NCBI RefSeq assembly: GCF_004341245.1
Contig: NZ_SLWY01000005.1
Location: 62,001 to 126,000, forward strand
Direction: 5' to 3'
From: Plasticicumulans lactativorans
GTDB lineage: Bacteria; Pseudomonadota; Gammaproteobacteria; Competibacterales; Competibacteraceae
Length of the DNA stretch: 64,000 nucleotides
Notes under the pieces: model-generated
Database searches by the model: none
What the model saw: only the letters and a program-made list of their open reading frames with translations
What the model was told of the DNA's origin: nothing
Program-made: the position numbers and the translations under genes
Shown: in pieces, positions 56,516 through 64,000 of the stretch
How the letters are laid out: each line of letters opens with the position of its first letter
How positions within the stretch are numbered: the first letter of the stretch is position 1

Positions 56516-57304
56516 ATGTCCGTTCCTTCCCCGCTGCTCGCGGCCACTGAACCGGCCCCGTACCGGGTGCTGAACCCGCAGGCGCCGAGCCCGCTGCTGC
56601 TGCTCTGCGACCATGCCAGTCCGGCGCTGCCGGCGGCGGTCGGCGACCTCGGCGTGCCGCCGGCCGAGCGCCTGCGCCACATCGGCTGGGACATCGGCGC
56701 GGCCGACGTCACCGAACGCCTGGCGCGGCGCTTCGACGCCTGCGCGCTGTTCACCACCTACTCGCGGCTGCTGATCGACTGCAACCGCGCGCCGGGCGAC
56801 GCGAGTTCGATTCCGCCGTACAGCGACGGCACGCCGGTGCCCGGCAACACCGGGCTCAGCGACGCCGAGGTCGACGCGCGCATCGAGGCGGTGTTCTGGC
56901 CCTACCACCACGCGATCATGCAGGCGGTGGCGGCGCGCCAGCACCGCGGCCAGGTGCCGGTGCTGGTCGCGGTCCACAGCTTCACGCCGCGGATGAACGG
57001 CCACGACCGCCCCTGGCAGCTCGGCGTGCTGTGGAACCACGACCCGCGCCTCGCGCTGCCGCTGCTCGAAGCCCTGGGCGCGCGCGGCCTGTGCGTCGGC
57101 GACAACCAGCCGTATTCCGGGCGCGAGACCGGCTACACCGTGGAGGCACACGGTGCCGCCGCGGGGCTGCCGCACGTGGTGCTGGAGATCCGCCAGGACC
57201 TGATCGGTGACGCCGAGGGCTGCGCGCACTGGGCCGGGGTGATCGGCGATGCGCTGCAGTCGCTGCTGGAGCGCCCCGAACTCGCCCGGGTGGAGCACTT
57301 CTGA
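56516..57304 (+). CDS. N-formylglutamate amidohydrolase-like protein
   Basis: The 262-residue product matches the N-formylglutamate amidohydrolase (HutG2) family: LLLLCDHASPALPAAVGDLGV, RHIGWDIGAADVTERLARRFDA, YSRLLIDCNRAPGDASSIP and VAVHSFTPRMNGHDRPW, with the zinc-site His and Asp residues of the family. It overlaps the next gene by one base (TGATG), so the two act together. Outside histidine-degradation clusters, the family is often found next to YbdK and may process another acylated amino acid. Confidence 0.88.
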   Translation: MSVPSPLLAATEPAPYRVLNPQAPSPLLLLCDHASPALPAAVGDLGVPPAERLRHIGWDIGAADVTERLARRFDACALFTTYSRLLIDCNRAPGDASSIPPYSDGTPVPGNTGLSDAEVDARIEAVFWPYHHAIMQAVAARQHRGQVPVLVAVHSFTPRMNGHDRPWQLGVLWNHDPRLALPLLEALGARGLCVGDNQPYSGRETGYTVEAHGAAAGLPHVVLEIRQDLIGDAEGCAHWAGVIGDALQSLLERPELARVEHF

Positions 57305-58470
57305 TGTCCGCCGTGGTCGCGCCCGAGCCGCCGTTCACGCTCGGCATCGAAGAGGAGTACTTCCTGGTCTCGCGCGAAACCCGCGACCTCGCCGCCGAGG
57401 TGCCGCCGGGCATGCTGGAGACCTGCAACCGCCTGCTGCAGGACCGGGTGACGCCCGAGTTCCTGCGCGCGCAGGTCGAGGTGGGCACGCGCATCTGCAC
57501 CTCGATCGCCGCGGCGCGTGCCGACCTCGCCGAGCTGCGCGCCACGCTCGCCGAGGTCAGCGGCCGCTACGGGTATGCGCCGATCGCCGCGAGCACGCAC
57601 CCGTTCGCGCGCTGGCACGACCAGCGCCCGACCGACAAGGAGCGCTACGCGCTGCTCGCGCGCGACCTCCAGGGCGTCGGCCGGCGCCTGCTGATCTGCG
57701 GCATGCACGTGCACGTGGGCATTCCCGACGACGACCTGCGCATCGACCTGATGGGGCAGGTGGCGTACTTCCTGCCGCACCTGCTGGCGCTGACCACCTC
57801 CTCGCCGCTGTGGCGCGGCGAGGACACCGGGCTCAAGAGCTACCGCATCAGCGTGTTCAACGAGCTGCCGCGCACCGGCATCCCCAGCGCCTTCGCCTCG
57901 TGGGGCGAGTACGCGCGCCATGTCAACGCGCTGGTCGGCGCCGGGCTGATCGAGGACGGCAGCAAGCTGTGGTGGGACCTGCGCCCCTCGGTGCGCTTCC
58001 CGACGCTGGAGCTGCGCATCACCGACGTCTGCACGCGCCTCGACGACGCCATCGCCGTCGCCGCGCTGTTCCGCTGCCTGCTGCGCATGCTCTGGCGGCT
58101 GCGCCGCGGCAACCAGCGCTGGCGCATCTACAAGCGCATGCTGATCGACGAGAACCGCTGGCGGGCGCAGCGCTACGGCATGGAGGCGGGGCTGGTGGAC
58201 TTCGGCAAGGGCCGCATCGTGCCCTACCCGGAACTGCTGGAGGAGATGATCGAGCTCACCGCCGAGGACGCCGCGCACTTCGGCTGCGCCGCGGAACTCG
58301 CGCACCTGCGCACGATCCGCGGCCGCGGCACCAGCGCCACGCGGCAGATCGCGGTGCTCGAGGCCGCGCTCGCCGCCGGCCAGGACCGCCCCGCCGCGCT
58401 GCGCGCGGTGGTCGACGACCTGATCGCGCAGACCGTCGCCGACCTCGAAGCGCCGGGGGCGGCCGGCTGA
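57304..58470 (+). CDS. ybdK: YbdK family carboxylate-amine ligase
   Basis: YbdK-family enzymes (glutamate-cysteine ligase family 2) have weak glutamate-cysteine ligase activity; their physiological product is unknown. The 388-residue protein has FTLGIEEEYFLVSRETRDL, the LICGMHVHVGIPDD metal-binding motif, GLKSYRISVFNELPRTGIP and the ATP-site region LWWDLRPSVRFPTLELRITDVC. It shares the amidohydrolase's last base and ends 16 bases before the convergent hflD gene. The pair may build and trim a glutamate- or formyl-linked metabolite (inference). Confidence 0.9.
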   Translation: MSAVVAPEPPFTLGIEEEYFLVSRETRDLAAEVPPGMLETCNRLLQDRVTPEFLRAQVEVGTRICTSIAAARADLAELRATLAEVSGRYGYAPIAASTHPFARWHDQRPTDKERYALLARDLQGVGRRLLICGMHVHVGIPDDDLRIDLMGQVAYFLPHLLALTTSSPLWRGEDTGLKSYRISVFNELPRTGIPSAFASWGEYARHVNALVGAGLIEDGSKLWWDLRPSVRFPTLELRITDVCTRLDDAIAVAALFRCLLRMLWRLRRGNQRWRIYKRMLIDENRWRAQRYGMEAGLVDFGKGRIVPYPELLEEMIELTAEDAAHFGCAAELAHLRTIRGRGTSATRQIAVLEAALAAGQDRPAALRAVVDDLIAQTVADLEAPGAAG

Positions 58471-58486
58471 GGCCGCGCGCGCGGCC

Positions 58487-59107
58487 TCAGTGGGGCAGGC
58501 TGCCGAGCAGGCGCCGCGCCTCGCGCAGCAGCGCGTTGCGCCGCAGCAGCAGCGTCAGGCGCCCGCCGCCGGCCTGGCGCCACAGCACCGCCGAGCGGAT
58601 GCCGGCGAGCAGCAGCGCGCGGATGCGGTCGGCGTTCTCGCTGCGGTTGAGGTGCGCCGGGTCGCCGTTGACCATGATCCGCGGCGTCAGCTTGCTGATC
58701 GTCTGGCTGTACAGCTCGGCGAGCGCGGCGACGATGTTCTCGTGGGTGAGCGCGAAGTGGTCGAGACGCCCGGCGATGGCCCCGATGCCCTCGCGCATGC
58801 GCTGCAGCAGCGCGCGGTCGGCGCTGAGCTTGCGTTCGAGCACCAGCAGGTTGACCGTGTAGCGCGCCAGCTCCATCTCGCGCGGGGTGCGCAGTTCGTC
58901 GGCGAGCAGCGTCAGCCCCCGGCGCAGGCCGGAGAGTCCGCCGTAGACGGACTCCACGTCCGGGGCGTCGAGGCACATGATGCTCTGCAGGCACACCGCG
59001 AAGTCGGCCTCGGCCACCTGGCCCTTGTAGGCGACGTCGCGCACCAGCGCGGTCGCCTGGAAGATGCCCGCCAGCGCAATCGCGCGTTCCCGATCGGTTT
59101 TCTGCAT
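58487..59107 (-). CDS. hflD: lysogenization regulator homologue HflD
   Basis: HflD is a membrane-peripheral helical protein; in E. coli it binds lambda CII, but its cellular role is unclear. The 206-residue product has the family segments RERAIALAGIFQATALVRDVAYKG, YGGLSGLRRGLTLLADEL, RYTVNLLVLERKLSADRALL and NRSENADRIRALLLAGIRSAVLWRQ. It follows mnmA by 44 bases, the same order as in E. coli (mnmA-hflD). Confidence 0.94.
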   Translation of the reverse strand: MQKTDRERAIALAGIFQATALVRDVAYKGQVAEADFAVCLQSIMCLDAPDVESVYGGLSGLRRGLTLLADELRTPREMELARYTVNLLVLERKLSADRALLQRMREGIGAIAGRLDHFALTHENIVAALAELYSQTISKLTPRIMVNGDPAHLNRSENADRIRALLLAGIRSAVLWRQAGGGRLTLLLRRNALLREARRLLGSLPH

Positions 59108-59151
59108 GCCGTTCCCGCGAGGCCGGGGGGCCTTCTGGTGTGTGGATCGTC

Positions 59152-60240
59152 TCAGGCGAGGACGGCGTCGATCACGCCGCCGCCGAGGCACTCGTCCCCT
59201 TGGTAGAACACCACCGACTGTCCCGGGGTCACCGCGCGCTGCGGCGTGTCGAAGCGCACCTCGCAGGCCCCGGCGTCGAGGGCGGTGATCGTACAGGGCT
59301 GGTCGGCCTGCCGGTAGCGCACCTTGGCGTTCGCCCGCAGCGGCAGCGCCGGCGCGTGGCCGGCGACCCAGTGCAGCGCCCCGGCGCGCAGCCCGCCGGC
59401 GTACAGCGCCGGGTGCCCGTCGCCCTGCACCACCAGCAGCGCGTTGCGGGCGAGGTCCTTGCCGGCGACGAACCACGGCCGGCCGCTGCTGCCGCGGCGC
59501 CCGCCGATGGCCAGCCCCTGGCGCTGGCCGAGCGTGTAGAAGGCGAGCCCGACGTGGGTGCCGACCTCCTCGCCCTCGGGGGTCAGCATCGGCCCCGGCG
59601 TGTGCGGCAGGTAGTGGCCGAGGAACTCGCGGAAGTCGCGCTCGCCGATGAAGCAGATGCCGGTCGAGTCCTTCTTGTCGTGGGTCGGCAGGCGTGCACG
59701 CGCGGCGATCGCGCGCACCTCGCGCTTGGGCAGCGCGCCCACCGGGAAGCGCGTCGGCGCGAGCTGCGCCTGGCCCAGCGTGTAGAGGAAGTAGCTCTGG
59801 TCCTTGCCCGGATCGAGCCCCTTCAGCAGCCGCAGGCGCCCGTCGCGTGCCTCGCAGCGTGCGTAGTGGCCGGTGGCGATGCCGCTCGCGCCGAGGCGCC
59901 CGGCGTGCTCCAGGAAGGCGCGGAACTTGATCTCCTTGTTGCACAGCACGTCGGGGTTGGGCGTGCGCCCGGCGCGATGCTCGGCGAGGAAGTAGGCGAA
60001 CACGCGCTCGCGGTACTCGGCGGTGAAGTTGACCTGGTGGAAGGGGATGCCGAGCGTCTCGCAGACCTCGGCGGCATCGCGCAGGTCCTCGCCGGCGCTG
60101 CACTGGCCGGTGTCCGGGGTGTCCTCCCAGTTGCGCATGAACACGCCGTGCACCTCGAAGCCCTGCTCGTGCAGCAGCAGGGCGGCGACCGAGGAGTCGA
60201 CGCCGCCGGAGAGGCCGACGACGATGCGGGGTGGGTTCAT
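59152..60240 (-). CDS. mnmA: tRNA-specific 2-thiouridylase MnmA
   Basis: MnmA makes 2-thiouridine at position 34 of tRNAs for Lys, Glu and Gln. The 362-residue product has the PP-loop [16 protein letters not shown] (Ser11-Ser16), the [22 protein letters not shown] region, the catalytic cysteines [12 protein letters not shown] and [12 protein letters not shown], and [10 protein letters not shown]. The ATG giving [16 protein letters not shown] is chosen because it aligns with the family; longer frames reach into the divergent signalling gene. Confidence 0.97.
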   Translation of the reverse strand: MNPPRIVVGLSGGVDSSVAALLLHEQGFEVHGVFMRNWEDTPDTGQCSAGEDLRDAAEVCETLGIPFHQVNFTAEYRERVFAYFLAEHRAGRTPNPDVLCNKEIKFRAFLEHAGRLGASGIATGHYARCEARDGRLRLLKGLDPGKDQSYFLYTLGQAQLAPTRFPVGALPKREVRAIAARARLPTHDKKDSTGICFIGERDFREFLGHYLPHTPGPMLTPEGEEVGTHVGLAFYTLGQRQGLAIGGRRGSSGRPWFVAGKDLARNALLVVQGDGHPALYAGGLRAGALHWVAGHAPALPLRANAKVRYRQADQPCTITALDAGACEVRFDTPQRAVTPGQSVVFYQGDECLGGGVIDAVLA

Positions 60241-60479
60241 GCGCGGGATCCGTGGCTGGTCGGGGCGGGGGCGTGGGCGGCGGGGCCGTTGCAGGTTGCG
60301 GCATTCGGGCCTGCCGGCGTTCCATGATACCGTCTCACCCCCCGTCCGGGGCGGTGCCGCGCCGCCGCGCCGGCGACGGGGGGCTATCCTCAGTCGACCG
60401 GGGGCGCCCCGCTGCGGCAGCGCACCGCCCGCGGCCACTGCGGACAGCGGCTGCGGTTCCGCCCGCCCCGGCGCGAAGC

Positions 60480-63407
60480 ATGGACAACGACACCGACACC
60501 AGCCGACCGACGATGCGCTTCTTCAGCCTCAAGTGGCGCGCGCTGCTGCTCACCAGCAGCGTGCTGCTGCTGATGACCATGGGCAGCGCCTGGGTCAGCT
60601 ACCAGAACCTGATCGAGCAGTTGCGCGAGCAGCGCAGCGAGGCCGGCGCGGCGCGGCTGCGCGAGGTGCACGCGCTGATGGGGCAGTCGTTCGAGCGCCT
60701 GCGCCAGCTCGCCGCGATGGTGCCGTCGATCCCCGGCGTGCAGAGCGCGCTGCCCGCGCGCGACGCGCGCCGCCTCGGCCAGGTGCTCGACAGCCAGTGG
60801 CCGGCGCTGCAGCTCGACCTCGGCATCGACCTGATCGCCTTCTACGGCCCCGACGGCGGCTTCCTGCAGGCCTGGGACGTCGAGACCGGGCGCCTGCCGC
60901 CGCACGCGCGCTTCGGCGAGCTGATCGTGCGCGCGCGCGAGACCGAGGCACCGGCCTACCTGCTCGACTGCGACCCGGAATGCGTGCAGTACCTCGCCGC
61001 GCCGGTGCTCGCCGGCGGGCGCAGTGTCGGCGTGGTGGTGCTCGGCGCCAACCTCGCCGACCTGGTGCGCAACTTCGCCGCGGTGTCCGGCACCGACATC
61101 GGCCTGCTGCGCATGGGCCCGCCGCGCGCGCGCACCGCCGAGCTCGGCCGCCTGAGCGACTGGAACGCCGACGTCTCGGCGCTGACCCGGCCGCTGGAGA
61201 GCCTGCCGGTGCTGCGCCGCGCCGCGGCCCTGCACACGCTCGACGAGGCCGCCGACGGCGTGCTGGTCGAGAGCGGCCAGCAGGCCTGCGAGGTGCGCGT
61301 GTCGGCGCTGCCGGGGGTCGAGGTGACCCACCCGGTGCGCCTGGTGGTGGTGTCCGACATCGGCGATGCGCTCGCGGCGATCCGCGACGCGGCGCGCGAG
61401 AGCGCCACCGCCAGCGCGATCGGCTGGGGGCTCGCCGAGCTCTTGCTGCTCGGCAGCCTGTGGGCGCCGATGTCGCGCCTGCGGGTCACCGCGCGCACGC
61501 TGCCGCTGCTCGCCACCGGCGCCTTCGGCGCGGTGCGCCGCGCGATCCGCCCGCGCGCCGAGCGCCCGCTGCGCCCGGCCGACGAGATCGACATCCTCGA
61601 CAGCACCACGGTGGCGCTCGCCGACCGCCTCGAAGAGCTCGAAGGCCAGGTCGCCGAGCGCACGCAGACGCTGTCGCGGCGCATGGACGAGCTCGCCGCC
61701 GAGCGTGACTTCGTCGCCAGCCTGCTCGACACCGCCCAGGTGGCGATCCTCACGCTCGACCAGGACGGGCAGATCCTGCGCGCCAACCCGTTCACCCAGA
61801 GCCTGACCGGGCAGCGCCCGCAGGACCTGCTCGGCCGCCGCTTCACCGACCTGCTGCTGCCCGAGGCCGCGGGCGACGGCGCCCAGCGCCTCGCCGAGGT
61901 GATCGCGGTCGGCCAGCGCCACCTGCGCCACGAGTCGCTGGTGCTGAACCGCGACGGCTCGCTGCGCAACGTCACCTGGTACCACTCGCGCCTGCGCCCC
62001 GGCGCCGCCGGCGGGCCGGTGGTGCTCTCGGTCGGGCTCGACAACACCGAGCGGCGCGGCGCCGAGTCGCGCCTGGCGTGGATGGCCGATCACGACACGC
62101 TGACCGGGCTGCCCAACCGGCGCCGCTTCCAGGAGGAGCTGGAGCTGATGCTCAACGCCGCGCAGCGCCAGGGGCGGGTCGGCGCGCTGCTGCTGCTCGA
62201 CCTCGACCAGTTCAAGTACGTCAACGAGGCCGACAGCCACCTGAGCGGCGACCGCCTGCTGAAGACCATCGGCAGCGCGCTGGCCAAGGAGCTGATGCTG
62301 GCCGAGCTGGTGGCGCGCCTCGGCGGCGACGAGTTCGGCGTGCTGGTGCGCGACGTCGATGCCGAGGGCGCGGCGCGGGTGGCGGCGGAGATCAACGCCA
62401 TCGTCAGCGGCGTCAACTGCGAGGTCGACGGCCGCACCCACCGCATCACCGCCAGCATCGGCGTGGCGCTGTTCCCGGAGCACGGGCAGACGGTCGAGGA
62501 ACTGCTGGCCAACGCCGACCTGGCGATGTACCAGGCGAAGGAGGCCGGGCGCGGTCACTGGCACGTGTTCTCCGAGGCCGACCGCTCGCGCGAGCAGCTG
62601 CAGAACCGCGTGTACTGGAAGGACCGCGTCGCCCAGGCGCTGGCCGAAGACCGCTTCGTGCTGTACTTCCAGCCGATCATGCACATCGCCGACGGCACCA
62701 TCGCGCACTACGAGGTGCTGCTGCGCCTGCTGGAGGACGACGGCACGGTGTTCGCCGCCGGGCAGTTCATCGACGCCGCCGAGCGCACCGGCATGATCCA
62801 CGCGGTCGACCGCGTGGTGCTGAGCAAGGCGATCCACTTCCTCGCCGACATCAACCGCCGCGGCATCGACGTCAGCTTCTCGCTCAATTTGTCGGGGCAC
62901 TCGCTGAACGATGCCGACCTGCTCGCGCACCTGCAGCGCGAGCTGGAGGCGAGCGGCGTCGACACCTCGCGGCTGATCTTCGAGATCACCGAAACCGCCG
63001 CGGTCGGCGACTTCGCCCAGGCGACCTCGATGATCCTGTTCATCAAGAGCCTGGGCTGCCGCTTCGCGCTCGACGACTTCGGCATCGGCTTCTCGTCGTT
63101 CTCCTACCTCAAGCACTTCCCGGTGGACTACCTGAAGATCGACGGCTCGTTCATCCGCCAGCTCGCCGGCAGCCCCGACGACCAGATCATCGTCAAGGCG
63201 CTCAACCAGATCGCCGCCGGCTTCGGCAAGCACACCGTCGCCGAGTACGTCGAAAGCGCCGACACCCTGGCGCTGCTGCGCGAGTTCGGCATCGACTACG
63301 CGCAGGGCTACTACGTCAGCGAGCCGCGCTCGGCCGAGGAGCTGTTCGGGCTGCCGCTGGTGCCGCGCTCGGCGCTGGCGGTGGGCGAGAACCAGGCGAG
63401 CGCGTGA
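60480..63407 (+). CDS. membrane PAS-GGDEF-EAL cyclic-di-GMP protein
   Basis: The 975-residue protein has a first membrane helix (residues 17-40), a periplasmic sensor of about 270 residues with a C164-DPE-C168 pair, a second membrane helix near 310-330, a PAS domain (about 415-540) and GGDEF (615-619). The EAL domain has E745 in YEVLLRL and the [32 protein letters not shown] and AEYVE motifs. Both catalytic cores look intact; the inhibitory RxxD site before GGDEF is missing. The N terminus is uncertain because an open frame extends to 60231. The last 97 bases overlap the opposite-strand methyltransferase gene. Confidence 0.92.
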   Translation: MDNDTDTSRPTMRFFSLKWRALLLTSSVLLLMTMGSAWVSYQNLIEQLREQRSEAGAARLREVHALMGQSFERLRQLAAMVPSIPGVQSALPARDARRLGQVLDSQWPALQLDLGIDLIAFYGPDGGFLQAWDVETGRLPPHARFGELIVRARETEAPAYLLDCDPECVQYLAAPVLAGGRSVGVVVLGANLADLVRNFAAVSGTDIGLLRMGPPRARTAELGRLSDWNADVSALTRPLESLPVLRRAAALHTLDEAADGVLVESGQQACEVRVSALPGVEVTHPVRLVVVSDIGDALAAIRDAARESATASAIGWGLAELLLLGSLWAPMSRLRVTARTLPLLATGAFGAVRRAIRPRAERPLRPADEIDILDSTTVALADRLEELEGQVAERTQTLSRRMDELAAERDFVASLLDTAQVAILTLDQDGQILRANPFTQSLTGQRPQDLLGRRFTDLLLPEAAGDGAQRLAEVIAVGQRHLRHESLVLNRDGSLRNVTWYHSRLRPGAAGGPVVLSVGLDNTERRGAESRLAWMADHDTLTGLPNRRRFQEELELMLNAAQRQGRVGALLLLDLDQFKYVNEADSHLSGDRLLKTIGSALAKELMLAELVARLGGDEFGVLVRDVDAEGAARVAAEINAIVSGVNCEVDGRTHRITASIGVALFPEHGQTVEELLANADLAMYQAKEAGRGHWHVFSEADRSREQLQNRVYWKDRVAQALAEDRFVLYFQPIMHIADGTIAHYEVLLRLLEDDGTVFAAGQFIDAAERTGMIHAVDRVVLSKAIHFLADINRRGIDVSFSLNLSGHSLNDADLLAHLQRELEASGVDTSRLIFEITETAAVGDFAQATSMILFIKSLGCRFALDDFGIGFSSFSYLKHFPVDYLKIDGSFIRQLAGSPDDQIIVKALNQIAAGFGKHTVAEYVESADTLALLREFGIDYAQGYYVSEPRSAEELFGLPLVPRSALAVGENQASA

Positions 63408-64000
63408 TGCAGGCTCACCACGCTGCCGACGATGATCAGCGACGGCGGGCGGATGCCGGCATCGCGCACGCGCTCGGGCAGCGTCGCGAGGGTGGCGACG
63501 TGCACGCGCTGCTGCGCCGTGGTGCCCTGCTCGACGACGGCGGCCGGGGTGTCGGGCGACAGCCCGTGGCCGACGAGGCCGTCGCGGATCTGCTCGATGC
63601 CGTGCAGGCCCATGTAGAACACGATGGTCTGGCGCGGCTGCGCCAGCGCGGTCCAGTTGAGGTCGAGCACGCCGTGCTTCATGTGGCCGGTGACGAACAC
63701 GCAGGCCTGGGCGTGGTCGCGGTGGGTCAGCGGGATGCCGGCGTAGCTCGCGCAGCCCGAGGCGGCGGTGATGCCCGGCACCACCTGGAACGGGATGCCC
63801 TCGGCGGCGAGGGTTTCGATCTCCTCGCCGCCGCGGCCGAAGATGAACGGGTCGCCGCCCTTCAGCCGCAGCACGCGCCTGCCGGCCTTCGCCAGGCGCA
63901 CCAGCAGGGTGTTGATGTCCTCCTGCGGCAGCGTGTGGTCGCTGCGCGCCTTGCCGACGTTGATGCGCTCGGCATCGCGCCGCACCAGTTCGAGCACGGC
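63311..64000 (-). CDS. cobA: uroporphyrinogen-III C-methyltransferase (5' end outside window)
   Basis: SUMT makes precorrin-2 for siroheme or cobalamin. The visible C-terminal part has [26 protein letters not shown] and the S-adenosylmethionine motifs [19 protein letters not shown] and [33 protein letters not shown] and [19 protein letters not shown] are also conserved. It could be a stand-alone cobA/nirE-type gene or the C-terminal domain of CysG; the missing N terminus decides. It lies on the minus strand and converges with the GGDEF-EAL gene with a 97-base overlap. Its extra C-terminal tail (about 25 residues after AWF) is low-complexity Ser/Gly/Glu-rich. Confidence 0.93.
   Translation of the reverse strand, partial: AVLELVRRDAERINVGKARSDHTLPQEDINTLLVRLAKAGRRVLRLKGGDPFIFGRGGEEIETLAAEGIPFQVVPGITAASGCASYAGIPLTHRDHAQACVFVTGHMKHGVLDLNWTALAQPRQTIVFYMGLHGIEQIRDGLVGHGLSPDTPAAVVEQGTTAQQRVHVATLATLPERVRDAGIRPPSLIIVGSVVSLHHALAWFSPTASAERGTSGSPNSSSAERGSLT

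Noticed and set aside
60390-63233. Long frame antisense to the GGDEF-EAL gene
   Set aside because: The sense gene has complete PAS, GGDEF and EAL motifs; the antisense frame has none.

Overview
The window is chromosomal DNA from a GC-rich betaproteobacterium, most likely Rhodocyclales (Thauera/Azoarcus-like). The evidence is the fused str-S10-spc-alpha ribosomal cluster, the spacing and lengths of the ribosomal proteins, and neighbours such as rimP-nusA-infB-rbfA-truB-rpsO-pnp, thiL-pgpA and mnmA-hflD. The genus is inferred from protein flavour and was not tested by a search. No insertion sequence, prophage, CRISPR array or rRNA operon is visible.

Region 1 (1-19.7 kb) holds the 3' end of rpoC, then rpsL-rpsG-fusA-tuf, the S10 set (rpsJ to rpsQ), the spc set (rplN to rpmJ) and the alpha set (rpsM-rpsK-rpsD-rpoA-rplQ), all on the plus strand. 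Good sigma-70 promoters precede rpsL and rpsM. There is no S10 leader before rpsJ and no infA between secY and rpmJ. A terminator-like hairpin lies inside the S10 set between rpsC and rplP.

Region 2 (19.7-33.1 kb) opens with a 422-bp spacer that carries three hairpins. It continues with rimP-nusA-infB-rbfA-truB, rpsO-pnp, tRNA-Ser(GGA), the SRP RNA gene, dnaX-ybaB-recR, an AlkB-like oxygenase and a HIT protein whose histidine triad is contracted.

Region 3 (33.1-43.0 kb) contains a secreted peptidoglycan-binding protein, rsgA and an M48 protease (minus strand), orn, a small lipoprotein behind a sigma-54-type promoter, an RhdA-type rhodanese (minus strand), an HDOD protein, thiL-pgpA, an O-acetylhomoserine sulfhydrylase and a nuclease of the SNase family.

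Region 4 (43.0-51.4 kb) is about membranes and lipids: a bestrophin-like channel, a four-gene MCE/Mla-type lipid transporter (STAS-permease, ATPase, MCE protein, lipoprotein) and a patatin-like phospholipase. It also holds a DUF3750 protein, ttcA and a DUF2076 protein.

Region 5 (51.4-53.7 kb) is the most informative regulatory region. A ygaV/bigR/sqrR-like persulfide sensor and a ygaP-like membrane rhodanese diverge from a small DUF2892 membrane protein. The two promoters overlap, and an inverted repeat covers the regulator's start codon. Next comes a yybP-ykoY manganese riboswitch in front of a UPF0016 transporter.

Region 6 (53.7-64 kb) has a GST-like protein, a Kef-type antiporter without a regulatory domain, an EamA transporter, an N-formylglutamate amidohydrolase/YbdK pair, mnmA-hflD (minus strand), a PAS-GGDEF-EAL protein and the 3' part of a uroporphyrinogen-III methyltransferase (minus strand). 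I see no wholly new system. The most interesting signals are regulatory: the persulfide-sensor switch, the sigma-54 promoter, and the hairpins at 10.07 kb and 20.11 kb.
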